In this document: positions 63,297 to 64,000 of the stretch, one piece after another
Numbering within the stretch: the first letter of the stretch is position 1
How the letters are laid out: every line of letters starts with the position of its first letter
Assembly: GCA_963840545.1 (NCBI GenBank)
Contig: CAWIZE010000002.1
Location: 1,116,001 to 1,180,000 of the forward strand
Source: JAKAWQ01 sp963840545
GTDB lineage: Bacteria > Pseudomonadota > Alphaproteobacteria > Acetobacterales > Acetobacteraceae
Length of the DNA: 64,000 bases
Reading direction: 5' to 3'
Notes under the pieces: generated by a model
Databases searched by the model: none
What the model saw: only the letters and a program-made list of their open reading frames with translations
What the model was told of the DNA's origin: nothing
Translations under genes and position numbers: made by a program

Positions 63297-64000
63297 ATGC
63301 TGACGAGGGCGGAGATCGACGAATATCGCGACATCGGAGCGGTGGTCGTGCCGGACGTGCTGAGCACAGAGGAGGTGGCGGAGCTTGCGCGCGTCACCGA
63401 CGGCTTCGTCGCCGGCGCGTGCGGCCTCGCGAGCCATACCGACATCTACGATCTCGAGGACAGCCACACGCCGGCCTCACCGCGCGTGCGCCGGGTCAAG
63501 GCGCCGCATCTGCACCATCCGGCCTTCGCTGAGCTCGTGCGCCATCCGCGGATCATCGCCGTGCTCCAGGATCTCTGGGGACCGGACATCCGCTTCGACA
63601 CGGCGAAGCTCAACATGAAATCGGCCGGCTTCGGCGCGGCCGTGGAATGGCACCAGGACTGGGCCTTCTATCCGCATACCAACGACGATCTTGCGGCGGT
63701 CGGCGTGATGATGGACGACATGGAGCTCGCCAACGGCCCGCTGCTCATCGTGCCCGGGAGCCATCGCGGTCCGGTTTTCGACCACCATGCCCAAGGCGTG
63801 TTCTGCGGCGCGATGGACCCGGCGCGGGCCGAGGTCGATTTCGCCGCCGCCGTCCCGCTCACCGGCAAAGCCGGCGCGATCACCGTCCATCACGTGCGCG
63901 CGGTGCACGGCTCGGCGCCGAATACGTCCCCGCGCGACCGGCGGCTGCTCCTCTTGCAGTTCCGCGCCGCCGATGCCTGGCCGCTGCTCGGTTTTCCCGG
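63297..64000 (+). CDS. Phytanoyl-CoA dioxygenase (PhyH) family protein, 3' end missing
   Basis: Starts at ATG 63297 after GGGGGGAG and stays open to the window end (234 codons). Iron ligands His and Asp in 'WHQDWAFYPHTND', distal His in 'VRAVHGSAPN', and an Arg 8-9 residues later ('RDRRLLLLQF') fit an Fe(II)/2-oxoglutarate oxygenase. 'DDMELANGPLLIVPGSHRGP' is typical of the family. A different subgroup from the PhyH at 36.4 kb. Substrate unknown. Confidence 0.85.
   Translation, partial: MLTRAEIDEYRDIGAVVVPDVLSTEEVAELARVTDGFVAGACGLASHTDIYDLEDSHTPASPRVRRVKAPHLHHPAFAELVRHPRIIAVLQDLWGPDIRFDTAKLNMKSAGFGAAVEWHQDWAFYPHTNDDLAAVGVMMDDMELANGPLLIVPGSHRGPVFDHHAQGVFCGAMDPARAEVDFAAAVPLTGKAGAITVHHVRAVHGSAPNTSPRDRRLLLLQFRAADAWPLLGFP

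Overview
The window is high-GC DNA with dense, mostly adjacent or overlapping genes, and looks like the chromosome of an alphaproteobacterium. A Rhodospirillales/Acetobacteraceae-type organism is my best guess, from the hexitol (smo-type) operon, the DUF2126-transglutaminase/ATP-grasp/alpha-E island and the GC-rich palindromic intergenic elements; this is inference, because no rRNA is present. No prophage, transposase or CRISPR array is seen. One tRNA, tRNA-Leu(CAA), is present.

Layout. 1-8.6 kb is housekeeping: the end of a flavin-dependent monooxygenase, a lipoprotein, Hsp33, a YgfZ-type folate-binding protein, asparagine synthetase, dihydroorotase, argininosuccinate lyase and two coupled small unknown genes behind a pair of palindromes. 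8.6-11.4 kb is a marR / isochorismatase-fold hydrolase / 14-TM exporter operon. 11.6-18.8 kb is a catabolic locus: an RpiR regulator, two permeases and a binding protein of a sugar-type ABC importer with no ATPase, an alpha/beta hydrolase, an SDR and a divergent 3-oxoadipate enol-lactonase-like gene. 18.9-25.2 kb has transketolase, tRNA-Leu, a YcaQ-type DNA glycosylase and a TIR-transmembrane-Sel1 protein. 25.5-36.3 kb is the amidoligase/transglutaminase island: two transglutaminase-like proteins and a fused ATP-grasp/alpha-E protein face away from a split ATP-grasp plus alpha-E pair. Small unknown genes lie at both ends.

36.3-43.4 kb holds unrelated catabolic genes, including a close match to 2,2-dialkylglycine decarboxylase next to a complete M20 hydrolase. 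43.4-52.9 kb is a hexitol-utilisation locus: DeoR regulator, PfkB kinase, FGGY pentulose kinase, SmoEFGK-like importer, a galactitol-dehydrogenase-like SDR and SmoS sorbitol dehydrogenase. Two promoters there carry matching CTTTC/GAAAG palindromes in their -35/-10 spacers. 54.1-64 kb is a GntR-controlled oligopeptide-type ABC importer with two M20 proteins, followed by an HpcH/HpaI aldolase and a truncated PhyH dioxygenase.

Three features cut across the window. (1) At least seven otherwise intact genes, including transketolase, are broken by a single-base gain or loss, which points to consensus-sequence errors rather than gene decay. (2) Short tandem repeats with 6-, 12- or 15-bp units are unusually common inside genes and leaders. 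(3) Two families of interspersed palindromes sit at gene 3' ends and in places supply the last codons of proteins.
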